Shown here piece after piece: positions 9,182-17,635 of a stretch of 64,000 bases of DNA. The notes below the pieces were generated by a model. That model saw only the letters and a list, made by a program, of their open reading frames with translations, was not told the DNA's origin and did no database searches. Both the position numbers and the translations under genes were made by a program. The stretch's first letter is position 1. Each line of letters begins with the position of its first letter. The stretch lies in contig JACJZF010000007.1 of NCBI GenBank assembly GCA_020635725.1, positions 1 through 64,000 of the forward strand. The letters are read 5' to 3'. The stretch comes from Flavobacteriales bacterium (GTDB lineage Bacteria; Bacteroidota; Bacteroidia; Flavobacteriales_F; PHOS-HE28).

Positions 9182-9862
9182 ATGTGCTACTCCACCTCGC
9201 TCGACCGCGACCAGAAGGCATTGGAGAAGGCCATGCACAAGAAGATGCTGGAGGAGAGCCAGCGCATCGAGCTGCCCTACCAGCCCGAGCTGCCGCTGGA
9301 GCAAACGAGCGCCTTCGCGCGGCCGGCCTGGCCAGTGGTCACCACGCGCCATCCGGATCGCATCAGCGTGCTGCGCTGGGGACTGCTGCCGCGCTTCGTG
9401 CGCACCGAGGAGGAGGCGAAGGAGTTCCTGAAGAAGGCACCCACCTTCAACGCCATCAGTGAGGAGGTGGCGGGCAAGCGCACCTTCAAGCACGCCTTCG
9501 AGCAGGGGCAGCGCTGTCTCATACCCGTCTCCAGCTTCTTCGAATGGCGGCACGAGGGCAAGCAGCGTATCCCGTACAGCATCGGCGTGAAGGACGAGGA
9601 CATCTTCTGCCTCGGCGGGCTGTGGGAGAGCGGCGAGGCGATGGATACCTACACGGTGCTCACTACGCGCGCCAATCCGCTCATGGCGCACATCCACAAC
9701 ACCAAGCAGCGCCAGCCGGTGATCATCCCGCGCGAGCGGTGGGAGGCCTGGCTCTCTCCCGATCTATCGCCCGAAGAGGTGCTGGCACTGTGCGAGCCCT
9801 TGCCCGAGGAACGCATGGTGGCCGAGCTGAAGGAGAAGCCCGCGCAGGGCACGCTGTTCTGA
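9182..9862 (+). CDS. SRAP (YedK/HMCES-type) abasic-site DNA-protein crosslinking protein
   Basis: 226 residues. Members of the SOS-response-associated peptidase family trap abasic sites in single-stranded DNA through a thiazolidine bond to Cys2. The expected residues are present: C2 directly after the initiator methionine, N90 in TFNAIS, E121 in SFFEWR, and a histidine in AHIHNTKQRQPV (H172). The HNTKQRQPV segment differs from the usual H-x-RMP. The start is fixed because Cys2 must be N-terminal. A -7-like motif TTCCTTTG ends 4 nt before the ATG, which suggests a leaderless or nearly leaderless mRNA. Confidence 0.92.
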   Translation: MCYSTSLDRDQKALEKAMHKKMLEESQRIELPYQPELPLEQTSAFARPAWPVVTTRHPDRISVLRWGLLPRFVRTEEEAKEFLKKAPTFNAISEEVAGKRTFKHAFEQGQRCLIPVSSFFEWRHEGKQRIPYSIGVKDEDIFCLGGLWESGEAMDTYTVLTTRANPLMAHIHNTKQRQPVIIPRERWEAWLSPDLSPEEVLALCEPLPEERMVAELKEKPAQGTLF

Positions 9863-9894
9863 GCGCTACCTTCTAGCCGTCCTGATCGACGGCA

Positions 9895-10257
9895 ATGGCG
9901 TCAACCCGCATCAAGCCCTTCCCCCTGCACGGTCTGGTGCCCTACCGCGGCGCGCTCTACGCCATCACGCACCAGGAGGTCTTCAGCCAGGGGCGCCTCT
10001 ACCGCATCGGCCGCTACGTGGGCGATCGGTACGATGAGCGCGTGATGATCAACCACTGGGACCTGCTGGAGAACATCGAGCGTCTCGCGCGTTTCAACGT
10101 GGGCGATCGCGTGCGCCATGCCACGCACGGCGATGTGACAGTGCTCAAGCGGATGTGGCGCTTCAACCTGGGCGCCGTGCTCTATCGCTTGCGCGAAGCG
10201 GACGGTACTGAACGGAATGCGTGGGAGCAGGAGCTCACAGTGGCCGTGCGACCATGA
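9895..10257 (+). CDS. Conserved small protein of unknown function
   Basis: 120 residues, soluble, with no signal peptide. The sequence is rich in Tyr, Arg and aromatic residues (YRGALYAITHQEVFSQGRLYRIGRY). RFNVGDRVRHATHGDVTVLKR looks like a small SH3-like or KOW-like beta-barrel as found in nucleic-acid-binding proteins. It follows the SRAP gene by 32 bp in the same direction and could be co-transcribed. Its last 23 bp overlap the 3' end of the convergent methyltransferase gene. Function is not known. Confidence 0.55.
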   Translation: MASTRIKPFPLHGLVPYRGALYAITHQEVFSQGRLYRIGRYVGDRYDERVMINHWDLLENIERLARFNVGDRVRHATHGDVTVLKRMWRFNLGAVLYRLREADGTERNAWEQELTVAVRP

Positions 10258-10921
10258 CCAGGCTCTCCGGCGTGAAGCGCGCGCCCATGAACTCGGTCTC
10301 CGGCTCGCGCAGCACAGTGGTGCTCACGGGCTCGAAGCCGTTGGCGCGCAGCACGCGCTCCCAATCGGCCTGCTCGTAGGTGGTGAAGCCGTAGGGCACG
10401 AACGGGAATTTCTCCATCGATGCACGCGTGCGGAGCACCGCGGTGAAGGTACCGCCCGGCCTCAGCACGCGCTTGATCTCGCGCAGGTGCCCGCTGGGGT
10501 CGTCCCAGAAGTACACCACGTTGATGCAGAACACGCGGTCGAAGGCGGCATCGGCAAAAGGCATGGCATCGCTCGCGCCATGCACCAGGGAGAGCGCTCC
10601 CTTGCCGATGAGCTCGCCGTTGTTCGCTTGCGCCTGCTGCACCATGTCCGCGCTGAAGTCGAGGCCGTGCAGCACGAGCTTGTTCGCCTGCCGCGTCAGG
10701 GTGGGGAAGAAGAGCCCGTTGCCGAAGCCGATCTCCAGCACGTGCATGCCATCGCGCAGCTCGAGCGCCTTCCATGCGCCGTCGTAGAGCAGGCGGTTCA
10801 CGGCGTTCATGCGACGCGCCACCTTGCGCGCCAGGAAGCCGTGCGGACGCCGCAGCTGCGCGGCCGTCTGCTGCGGTGTGGGACCCTTGATGAGCAGGCG
10901 CAGGTAATCGAGCGCCTTCAT
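10235..10921 (-). CDS. Class I SAM-dependent methyltransferase
   Basis: 228 residues. The SAM-binding motif I is VLEIGFGNGLFF at ~residues 70-81. Motif II follows with GLDFSADMVQQA, and motif IV/post-I with DAAFDRVFCINVVYFWDD, typical of the Methyltransf_11 fold. A ~60-residue N-terminal segment (LRRPHGFLARKVARRMNAVNRL) precedes the fold and is seen in Bacteroidota small-molecule or lipid methyltransferases. Substrate cannot be assigned. It converges on the 9895-10257 gene with a 23-bp overlap. Confidence 0.85.
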   Translation of the reverse strand: MKALDYLRLLIKGPTPQQTAAQLRRPHGFLARKVARRMNAVNRLLYDGAWKALELRDGMHVLEIGFGNGLFFPTLTRQANKLVLHGLDFSADMVQQAQANNGELIGKGALSLVHGASDAMPFADAAFDRVFCINVVYFWDDPSGHLREIKRVLRPGGTFTAVLRTRASMEKFPFVPYGFTTYEQADWERVLRANGFEPVSTTVLREPETEFMGARFTPESLVMVARPL

Positions 10922-10967
10922 GCGGCAGTGGTGCGATGGACGGGCACGCGCATTCCTCTTGCAGATC

Positions 10968-12845
10968 TCACGGCGCGAGCATCAATCGTCCGCTTGCGCG
11001 TGACACGCCCTGCGCGGATAGGACATGCACCGTGAACAAGGTCCCGCTGACACCGGTGAGGTCGATCGCGGTGCGCTCGCCGGCGCAGCGTGCCATGCGG
11101 ACGACACGGCCGAGCGGATCGCGCAGCTGGATGAGATCGCCCGGCCGGGCCTGGTGCGCGAGCACGTACACGCTCCCGGTCGCGGGATTCGGAAGCAGCA
11201 CAAGGCCATCGGTGGTCTGCTCTTCAGCCAATGTGGTGGAGATTCCTGGGCAGCTCGGCCAGATACCCTGGAGGACCTGTGCGATGCGCTGGTTCAGGCT
11301 ATCGATGTCGGCGCCGATATCAGTGCCATCGCTTCCGGCGCCGGAGAAGCTGCTGCTGGGCAGGAGGTGGTAGTCGTTGTTCGCGGGATCGGCGAAGCCC
11401 ACCGCCGCCACGCCTGCCGGGAACCAGTGGTTGGGCGGGTAGCTCGCCGGGTTTCCGTTCGGGCCGCCTGGCGTGCCGATGAGCACGTTGTACGAGAACG
11501 TGGCGCCGGGGAAGTAGGCGTTGATGGTGGCGTTACCGCAGCCGGTTCCGGTGCCGCACACGCCATAACTGCCGTAGCCGCAGAGGTTGTCCTGAAAGGT
11601 GAGGTAGAGCGTGGGGTCGCCCGCCGCGCTGGTGGTGGTGCCCGCGTTGATGCTGGTGTTGTGGCGGATGGTCAGGTGCTCCGTTCCATTGAGGAACTGA
11701 TAGAGCTTGTTCACGTTGCTGAGGTCGTAGGCGAGGTTGTGCTCGATGAGGATGCGCGTGCTCACGGGGTTATCCAGCTGGTCGTCGTGCCCGCTGATGT
11801 TGAAGCCGCCGTCGCTGTTCTGGAGGATGTTGTACCGCCAGGTGATGTCGGTGACGCGGCTCCACATCGAAGCGCCGCTCTGCGTGCGCGGGGTGAAGAC
11901 GATCGCGAAGCCGCTCTGGCAATCGCTCCAGTTGTTCTCGAGGATGTTGCCTTCCACCAGCAGGCGCTGCGCGTTCTTCAGCTCGAAGAGGTTCTTCACG
12001 CACCACGGTGTGCCGGCGTAGCTCGGGTCGCCTTCCTTCCAGCTCATGGGCTTGAAGAAATGGTTGTTGCGCACCTCGATATCCGATGGCACAAGGTCCT
12101 GGATCACGGGGTTCGCTCCGCCGAACATCACGTTCTCACCGCTCGCCTCGAGCCGGTTGTTCACGATCCGGAAGGGCCCCGATCCATTCCAGCCGCAGAT
12201 GGCCTGCGCATCCTGGCTCGTGCTCTTGCAGTCGCTGATGTGGCAGTTGACGATGGCGGTGTGCGCGCTGTTCAGCATGACGCCGCGCTTGCTGCCCAGT
12301 GCGGCATCACCGTGGATGTAAAGGCTGTCCAGCACGATGTCGTGCGGCAATGCGTCCAAGCTGCTCTGCGTGCCATCGCCGATGCGCACGATGTCGCTGG
12401 TGTAACCGGTGGAGGTCACTTCGAGCCCCATGAGGTAGTAATGGTGCGCGCTGCTCTGAAAGGTGATCGCGCTCTGATTCGCCGGGGCCTGGAAACGGGC
12501 CAGCGTGCCGGCGTAGGAGGTGTCGATGCGCTGGTCGGCGGGCGGCAACTGGGCATCCGGCACGTTGGTGCGGATCACGATCCAATCATCGCCGTTCTTC
12601 GCCGGCAGCGTGTACGCCGCGGGGTACGTGTGCCCGGACTGCAGCAGGATCGTGGTGCCAGGTTCCGCGGCATTGATGGCCTGCTGCAATTGCGAGTTCG
12701 TGTAGTCGCAGCCTGAGGCGCAGACCGTGATGCTGTTCGGCGTGGCGGGATAGCAGACGTCGATGTATTGCTGCGGCGGTTCGGGTAGCACCTGCGCACC
12801 AAGCGTGGCCGCCAGCAGAGCCGCGCAAACGAAGGTCGATCGCAT
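10968..12845 (-). CDS. Secreted right-handed beta-helix protein with T9SS type A sorting domain
   Basis: 625 residues. The signal peptide is MRSTFVCAALLAATLGAQ. Residues ~40-520 are a parallel beta-helix, with many short rungs ending in N-x-h motifs (IVNCHISDCKST, IEVRNNHFFKP, LLVEGNILENNWSD, TIRHNTSINAG), as in pectate-lyase-like and polysaccharide-active proteins. The last ~75 residues are a type A sorting domain (LLPNPATGSVYV, LRDPLGRVVRM). No catalytic site can be assigned by eye; extracellular polysaccharide binding or cleavage is an inference from the fold. It sits 12 bp upstream of the HExxH gene on the same strand, so the two are probably co-expressed. Confidence 0.85.
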   Translation of the reverse strand: MRSTFVCAALLAATLGAQVLPEPPQQYIDVCYPATPNSITVCASGCDYTNSQLQQAINAAEPGTTILLQSGHTYPAAYTLPAKNGDDWIVIRTNVPDAQLPPADQRIDTSYAGTLARFQAPANQSAITFQSSAHHYYLMGLEVTSTGYTSDIVRIGDGTQSSLDALPHDIVLDSLYIHGDAALGSKRGVMLNSAHTAIVNCHISDCKSTSQDAQAICGWNGSGPFRIVNNRLEASGENVMFGGANPVIQDLVPSDIEVRNNHFFKPMSWKEGDPSYAGTPWCVKNLFELKNAQRLLVEGNILENNWSDCQSGFAIVFTPRTQSGASMWSRVTDITWRYNILQNSDGGFNISGHDDQLDNPVSTRILIEHNLAYDLSNVNKLYQFLNGTEHLTIRHNTSINAGTTTSAAGDPTLYLTFQDNLCGYGSYGVCGTGTGCGNATINAYFPGATFSYNVLIGTPGGPNGNPASYPPNHWFPAGVAAVGFADPANNDYHLLPSSSFSGAGSDGTDIGADIDSLNQRIAQVLQGIWPSCPGISTTLAEEQTTDGLVLLPNPATGSVYVLAHQARPGDLIQLRDPLGRVVRMARCAGERTAIDLTGVSGTLFTVHVLSAQGVSRASGRLMLAP

Positions 12846-12857
12846 GACGTTCTTCTT

Positions 12858-13862
12858 CTATTCGATGATCACCACGCCGCTGCCGAGAAGCGCATCGTCG
12901 CCTGTGCAGCGCCAGTGGTACAGGCCTGCGCCAAGCGATGCGGTCGCGATGCGGTCTCCACTGTGTATCGCCTGCCTCAGCACGATGCGGCCCGTTGCGT
13001 CGATCAACTCAAAGCGCGTGTTGCCCGGTAGCACGGCAGCGCTCCGCGCCTCGATCCACGCATTCGCAGGGTTCGGGTACACCGAGAGCGATACGGCGTC
13101 ATCGGCCTGCTCCGCGATGCCCACGCCCGAGGTGATCGGGAACAAGTCGCAGGAGATCTCGTCGAAGTAGGCCAAGCGGTTCGGGATGGTCGCGAGGATG
13201 GTGTTGTAGTCGGTGGTGCTGATGCGCGAGGCCCGATGGCGCACCGCGAGCCAGCAGAGGTAGCTCTCGGCCACATCCTCGGTGGTGGGGTTCGCGGCGG
13301 CATAAGTGGAGATGAAGTTGGGATCGGCGGCCTGTGCTGCCAGCCAGCCGGCCGATGCGGCATGCGTGGCATCGAGCGAGGTGTGGCTGGCCTCGTGCAC
13401 CAGGGTCTCCGGGAGGATGCCGTCGTTGATGTACTCCTGCCCACGGCCCACATGGATGAGGATGGAGTTGTTGCCGCCACCGAAGGAATACACCCCGTCG
13501 TGGATCCACAGGGCGTGCACATCGGTGCGCAGGCAGGTGGGGATCTGCCCGGCTGCAGCGGCATAGATCTGCGCCTGCGCCTCGGCCGCCGCCACGCTGC
13601 CGAATTCCGGGTTCACCATCGCCACGCACGTGAGTCCGTCCATCCACACCACGTCGAAGAGGTAGGCGTTCATGTTGATGAATGCGGCCGGCCGGCGGTC
13701 GTACACCGTGACCATGCCTTGACCGGTGTAGGTCACCGAGACCAAGGTGCCGGGGTCGCTATCGGTGATGATATCGGGATCGATGAAGATGGTTCCAGAA
13801 TAGGGCTGTGCGGTGATCGTGCCGACCGCGGCAAGCAGGAGGGAGGAGAGGAGAGCGCGCAT
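12858..13862 (-). CDS. Secreted HExxH-containing protein with T9SS type A sorting domain
   Basis: 334 residues. The start at 13862 is chosen because MRALLSSLLLAAVGTITAQ is a clean signal peptide; the frame stays open upstream without one. LVHEASHTSLDATHA carries an HExxH zinc motif; a third ligand is not certain, with D or H four to seven residues later as candidates. The last ~75 residues are a type A sorting domain (VYPNPANAWIEA, ELIDATGRIV, GLYHWRC). It lies just downstream of the beta-helix gene. A surface metallopeptidase is likely but not proven, since neither the substrate-binding wall nor a Met-turn was identified. Confidence 0.72.
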   Translation of the reverse strand: MRALLSSLLLAAVGTITAQPYSGTIFIDPDIITDSDPGTLVSVTYTGQGMVTVYDRRPAAFINMNAYLFDVVWMDGLTCVAMVNPEFGSVAAAEAQAQIYAAAAGQIPTCLRTDVHALWIHDGVYSFGGGNNSILIHVGRGQEYINDGILPETLVHEASHTSLDATHAASAGWLAAQAADPNFISTYAAANPTTEDVAESYLCWLAVRHRASRISTTDYNTILATIPNRLAYFDEISCDLFPITSGVGIAEQADDAVSLSVYPNPANAWIEARSAAVLPGNTRFELIDATGRIVLRQAIHSGDRIATASLGAGLYHWRCTGDDALLGSGVVIIE

Positions 13863-13915
13863 GGTGGGAGTGATGGGAGCGAGGTCGAAGCTAATGGTCG
13901 ATTCGCGCACCGAGG

Positions 13916-14284
13916 CTATCGGACGCGTCGGGCGGCCAGCAGTTCCAAGGCCCCTAGCGCGGCGATGAGCGCCTGCAGCCAGAAGAGGTCGGTGAGCAGC
14001 ACCTGCACCGCGATCCAGATCAGCGTGCCGATGCCGAGCCCGATGGCCGCGCGACCGGCGATGGCGGCGCGACGCACGGTGAGCATGCATCCGATCGCGT
14101 GCCCGAGTCCCAGCACCGCGAAGAGGATCAGGCCCGGCCAGAAGTAGTCGGGGAAGAGCCGTGTGCGCATGAACGATGGCGGGAGCTGAAGCAGATTGCC
14201 ATCGGGCGCGAGCATGAGCATCAGTCCGCCGGCCATCGCATTCACGGCGAGGAAGGCCTGCACGGCAATGAGCAGGGGGCGCAT
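13916..14284 (-). CDS. Small four-helix membrane protein
   Basis: 122 residues from MRPLLIAVQAFLAVNAMAGG. Four hydrophobic segments are visible, including YFWPGLILFAVLGLGHAIGC, GLGIGTLIWIAVQVLLTDLF and LQALIAALGALELL. There are short polar loops and an RRVR tail. No family name was recognised, though the layout resembles the small membrane protein at 8777-9127. A CACCTTCG motif (minus strand) ends 4 nt before the ATG, like several other genes in this window. Confidence 0.6.
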   Translation of the reverse strand: MRPLLIAVQAFLAVNAMAGGLMLMLAPDGNLLQLPPSFMRTRLFPDYFWPGLILFAVLGLGHAIGCMLTVRRAAIAGRAAIGLGIGTLIWIAVQVLLTDLFWLQALIAALGALELLAARRVR

Positions 14285-14366
14285 GGCGCGAAGGTGCGCA
14301 CAGAAGCTTCGCGTAGGATGGCGTTGCCGCGTTGAACCTCAAAGGCGTTCAGGTGTACCGCGTGCG

Positions 14367-15497
14367 ATGCGTGCCTTCATCCTGCTCTCGCTGCTGCCGC
14401 TGCATGTGACCGCCCAGCCCGGCTGGCTCGCGCTGGAGTTCTCGTTCATCATGGAGCACCACGGGGTGGAGGTGCCAGCGGACAAGCTCGAGCATGGAGG
14501 CGGATTCACCTTCGAGGCGGATGGCGAGCGCGCCCGGACCTTCACCATCAACAGGTCCCGATTCAGCACGGTGCGCTTCCCCGCTCAACGCAGCGACATC
14601 ACCCGGCACCGGGACACGCTCTGGCTGCGCATCACTCACCGCGATGAAGGGGTGATGGAGATCGCCTTTCCGCCACGCGCTGATCAGCGCACGATAAACC
14701 CGTACGCGACGGACCACATGGTGGTGGTGTTCAGGCCCGGCCGTGTCATGGTCACGGATCTGCCGAAGCACTTGCGGGTCACGGGCATCATGACCGGCCT
14801 TGCGCCGTTGATGGAGTTCTTCCCGGGCACGCACGTGTCGGCGACCTGTGGTTGTGACACGGTGCGCCAAGCCGTGGACCGCTTGCGGCAGGAGTTCGAC
14901 TTCGGCATCGGTTGCCGCACCTTCCGCACCAGCAGCTTGCCCGAAGCAGTCCTGGAGCTCTTCGCGGATGGCCCGCACCACCCGCACATCAGCATGCGCA
15001 TCCGTGGCACCGCACTCGGCCCGGACTGGCCGCTGGACACCGTGCGTTTCGCGCCGACGCAGTTCCGGGTGCTGGGCTGGCACCGCTTGGAGGTGGATAC
15101 TGCCGTGGTGCGCGACACCGTGTTCGGATGGAACCTTGCTGGATACGACCGCCGCATCGGTGAACCGCCGCCGAGCTATGTGGTGCACCTGTCGCATGCG
15201 CAGCCCACCACGCGCGACACCCTGCTCTTCCGCTTCTGGTGGCTGGGCGGTGGCGAGAACGTGCGCATCACGCACCGCACCGTCCCCGATCGGGAAGGTG
15301 AACACGTCCTCGAGTTCACCGTGCATCGCTCACCCGCGAACCTGCCGGGTATCCTTCCGCGAGAACGCGAGATCACGGTGCAGGTGCCGCCCTTACCTGC
15401 AGGTCGCGCGCGGATGAAACTGGCGTACCAAGAGGATCCGGACTTTCCCGCTCCACGGTATGCGGCGCTGGATGGATACTACCTTACCGTGCGCTAA
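14367..15497 (+). CDS. Secreted protein of unknown function
   Basis: 376 residues; the start at 14367 gives a signal peptide (MRAFILLSLLPLHVTAQ). The mature protein is beta-rich with basic and aromatic residues (HHGVEVPADKLEHGGGFTFE, CGCDTVRQAVDRLRQEFDFG). No family was recognised and there is no sorting domain, so it is probably periplasmic. Its TAA stop shares one base with the ATG of the next gene (TAATG), which implies translational coupling with 15497-16510. Confidence 0.65.
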   Translation: MRAFILLSLLPLHVTAQPGWLALEFSFIMEHHGVEVPADKLEHGGGFTFEADGERARTFTINRSRFSTVRFPAQRSDITRHRDTLWLRITHRDEGVMEIAFPPRADQRTINPYATDHMVVVFRPGRVMVTDLPKHLRVTGIMTGLAPLMEFFPGTHVSATCGCDTVRQAVDRLRQEFDFGIGCRTFRTSSLPEAVLELFADGPHHPHISMRIRGTALGPDWPLDTVRFAPTQFRVLGWHRLEVDTAVVRDTVFGWNLAGYDRRIGEPPPSYVVHLSHAQPTTRDTLLFRFWWLGGGENVRITHRTVPDREGEHVLEFTVHRSPANLPGILPREREITVQVPPLPAGRARMKLAYQEDPDFPAPRYAALDGYYLTVR

Positions 15498-16510
15498 TGG
15501 TCGCGAGCTTCCGCCATCTTCTGTTGCCCATGCTGATAGTGGTTCTCCATGCGGCTGCGCGCGCCCAGCCCGCTCCACCAGACTTCTGCTTCGTGATCTC
15601 CGAGCCCGGCGATGCGGACAAGCCCTTGTCGCGCACCTACGTGGTGAAGCAGCAGTATCGCGAACGCGTGTTCTACTACCAATCCGATCGTTACTGGCTG
15701 AAGCCCGACACGACCATCACCCTGCAGAGCCGTGATCTGTTCAAGGAGAAGAACGCGGGTTGGCGCGTGTTCACGCCCGTCGCCGGTGTGTCCGAGAGCC
15801 GCCTGCTGGTGATCGCCGGCACCGACACCATGCGCATCGACCTCCCCGATGATATGCGACCGCTCATCGATCGCGCATGGCGCCGCTGGCCGGAACCGTC
15901 GCCCGAGGTGATGCGCTTCAAGCCGGGCCGCACGTGGGATGTGAATACCTGCATCAACGAGTACCAGGCCGGTGTGGCGGCGAACCAATACATCCTGCGG
16001 CGCCTGCAGAAGGAAGCAGCATACGTTCCTCTGCCCTTGAACATCCCACCGCCGGGCATCCATCCTCCGGAGCTTCCTCCCGCACCGCCGATTGCGGCAC
16101 CTGTGCAGCGGACACCTTCCACCCCGGAGGAATGGGAGGCGTTCTGGGAAGAGCAACCGCCCTTGAAGGAAGTGAAGGTGGTGCGCACGAACGCCGATAC
16201 CGTGTGGTTGCGCATCAGCGGTCGGGTGATGTTGAATGGTGGCTGCGGCAGCGGCATGCCCCTCTTCCATATCGAGATGCTTACCGATAGCGGTTGGGTG
16301 GAGCGCATTCCGTTCGACTGGATCCAGATGGATTGCGGCATGCCTTGGGGCGACTGGGACGATCAACTAGTGATGCTGCCAGCATTGCGCGGGTGGGTCA
16401 GCACGAACTCCCCGGCGGCCTCCCGGGAACTGTTGTCCGGCACCTACCGCATCGTACTGAAGGGTGGGAACTTGCGCGAGGTGCCAAGCCCTGCCTTCGA
16501 CATACCTTGA
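15497..16510 (+). CDS. Secreted protein of unknown function
   Basis: 337 residues with a signal peptide (LLLPMLIVVLHAAARAQ). The N-terminal half is a beta-rich domain (DFCFVISEPGDADKP, YYQSDRYWLKPDT). A proline-rich linker follows (LNIPPPGIHPPELPPAPP), then a C-terminal domain beginning at VKVVRTNADTVWLRISG with two cysteines (NGGCGSGMP, MDCGMPWGDW) and ending in GTYRIVLKGGNL, an Ig-like pattern. It is translationally coupled to the gene before it and 5 bp from the gene after it, so the three form an operon. Function unknown. Confidence 0.65.
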   Translation: MVASFRHLLLPMLIVVLHAAARAQPAPPDFCFVISEPGDADKPLSRTYVVKQQYRERVFYYQSDRYWLKPDTTITLQSRDLFKEKNAGWRVFTPVAGVSESRLLVIAGTDTMRIDLPDDMRPLIDRAWRRWPEPSPEVMRFKPGRTWDVNTCINEYQAGVAANQYILRRLQKEAAYVPLPLNIPPPGIHPPELPPAPPIAAPVQRTPSTPEEWEAFWEEQPPLKEVKVVRTNADTVWLRISGRVMLNGGCGSGMPLFHIEMLTDSGWVERIPFDWIQMDCGMPWGDWDDQLVMLPALRGWVSTNSPAASRELLSGTYRIVLKGGNLREVPSPAFDIP

Positions 16511-16515
16511 ACGCA

Positions 16516-16860
16516 ATGCGCACCCTCGTATTGATCATCCTCCTTGCGATGGTCCTGTCCACTTGGGCACAGACCCCGCGCAAGCTCGATGGCCTGGAGT
16601 ATCGTGGCACCGGCGTTGCCGAGCACCAGGAAGGCTGTGAGGGCTGCGGTAATGTGGGCATGGTGCGCTTCCTTCCAGATGGGCGCTTGGACTACCTGCT
16701 GCCCGGTTCCGACATGGTCGACCGCAGGATGTATACACGCAACGGAGATCGGATCATGCTCGACGGGGGCAAGGTGACGATGGAAGTGCGGGGCGATTCA
16801 CTGCTCATCAACGCGTACGACCACCGTTACCCGTATGTGCGGGTGCGTTTATTGGAGTGA
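16516..16860 (+). CDS. Small secreted protein of unknown function
   Basis: 114 residues with signal peptide MRTLVLIILLAMVLSTWAQ. The mature part carries HQEGCEGCGN, a C-x-x-C pair, then DGRLDYLLPGSDMVDRR and a C-terminal beta segment AYDHRYPYVRVRLLE. It is the last gene of the three-gene operon starting at 14367. A broken paralogue lies 1.3 kb downstream at 18189-18401, on the other side of the GNAT operon. Function is unknown; the beta-sheet pattern suggests a lipocalin-like fold, which is only a guess. Confidence 0.65.
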   Translation: MRTLVLIILLAMVLSTWAQTPRKLDGLEYRGTGVAEHQEGCEGCGNVGMVRFLPDGRLDYLLPGSDMVDRRMYTRNGDRIMLDGGKVTMEVRGDSLLINAYDHRYPYVRVRLLE

Positions 16861-16867
16861 GTCTCGC

Positions 16868-17221
16868 TCACAGCTCGTGCGCATCGGACTCTTCAAGGAC
16901 CGACCGTCCCGCTGATCGGTCACCGGAGGTCCATTGCCAGCTTTCATGCAACCGGATCTTCCCGTTGCCCATGATCTCCGGTGTGGACCGACATATCCCG
17001 GTCATGATCTCGTTCCGGTCGTTGACCTGGTGGTAGCGCATATCGATGTTGCCATGTTCATCCACAAGGCCGATCAAGTGTCCCTGCTTGATCCTACCAC
17101 CCGCATATGTCGAGGTGAGGATGTTCCCATCCTGCTTGTAGTGGAAGACCGTTTCGTCGGAGGTTTCGCCGTTCTCGGTGTTCGACACGGGCTTGAACAC
17201 CCTGCCATCATAGTTGATCAT
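16868..17221 (-). CDS. Conserved Bacteroidota protein, often labelled 'n-acetylglutamate synthase'
   Basis: 117 residues, soluble. The sequence (MINYDGRVFKPVSNTENGE, FHYKQDGNILTSTYAGG, MRYHQVNDRNEIMTGICRS, HESWQWTSGD) matches a widespread short Bacteroidota family that databases often call n-acetylglutamate synthase. It shows no GNAT fold motif, so the name is doubtful; the repeating beta-strand pattern suggests a small beta-barrel. It is the last gene of a minus-strand operon behind two true GNAT acetyltransferases, with a 6-bp gap to the one before it, so a link to acetyl transfer is possible through context only. Confidence 0.8.
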   Translation of the reverse strand: MINYDGRVFKPVSNTENGETSDETVFHYKQDGNILTSTYAGGRIKQGHLIGLVDEHGNIDMRYHQVNDRNEIMTGICRSTPEIMGNGKIRLHESWQWTSGDRSAGRSVLEESDAHEL

Positions 17222-17227
17222 GGTGGG

Positions 17228-17635
17228 TCACTTAAGGTCTTCGATGTTGTCCAGCACGTAGCACTGTTCCCATCTGGTCATACCGATCCTCGGGTAGTAG
17301 TCCACGGCCGCTGGGGCGGAGAGGAGGATCAATTTGGCCGTGGGTGCGGCTTCCTTGGTCAGGCGGATCAGTTCCTTGCCGATGCCCATGCGCTGATACC
17401 GTTCGTCCACGGCCAGATCCGAGAGGTAGGTGCAATAGACAAGGTCCGTGAGCGAACGAGCAAGACCGATCAAGCGCCCATCCTCCCTGGCCGTGATGAT
17501 GAGGTCGGCCTGTTCGATCATCTTGGACAGGGTCGCGTCATCGTCGACCGGACGTCGTGCGCCAAGCGTGGAGTTGACCAGGACCGCCTTGAACTCTTCT
17601 ACAGAAACGCTGCGCTCAATGCGATAGTCGATCAT
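17228..17635 (-). CDS. GNAT family N-acetyltransferase
   Basis: 135 residues. The start at 17635 (MIDYRIERSVSVEEF) is chosen as the usual GNAT opening. The acetyl-CoA binding motif A is DLAVDERYQRMGIGKELI (Q/RxxGxG/A). A typical C-terminal strand-turn follows: LILLSAPAAVDYYPRIGMTR. Substrate unknown; single-domain proteins of this size usually acetylate small amines or antibiotics. The 5' end overlaps the upstream GNAT gene by 20 bp, so the two are translationally coupled. Confidence 0.88.
   Translation of the reverse strand: MIDYRIERSVSVEEFKAVLVNSTLGARRPVDDDATLSKMIEQADLIITAREDGRLIGLARSLTDLVYCTYLSDLAVDERYQRMGIGKELIRLTKEAAPTAKLILLSAPAAVDYYPRIGMTRWEQCYVLDNIEDLK

Noticed and set aside
11025..12716. 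563-codon open frame antisense to the beta-helix protein.
   Set aside because: The reverse-strand gene has a signal peptide, helix rungs and a sorting domain; the plus-strand product is an Ala/Val/Gly/Arg-rich shadow.
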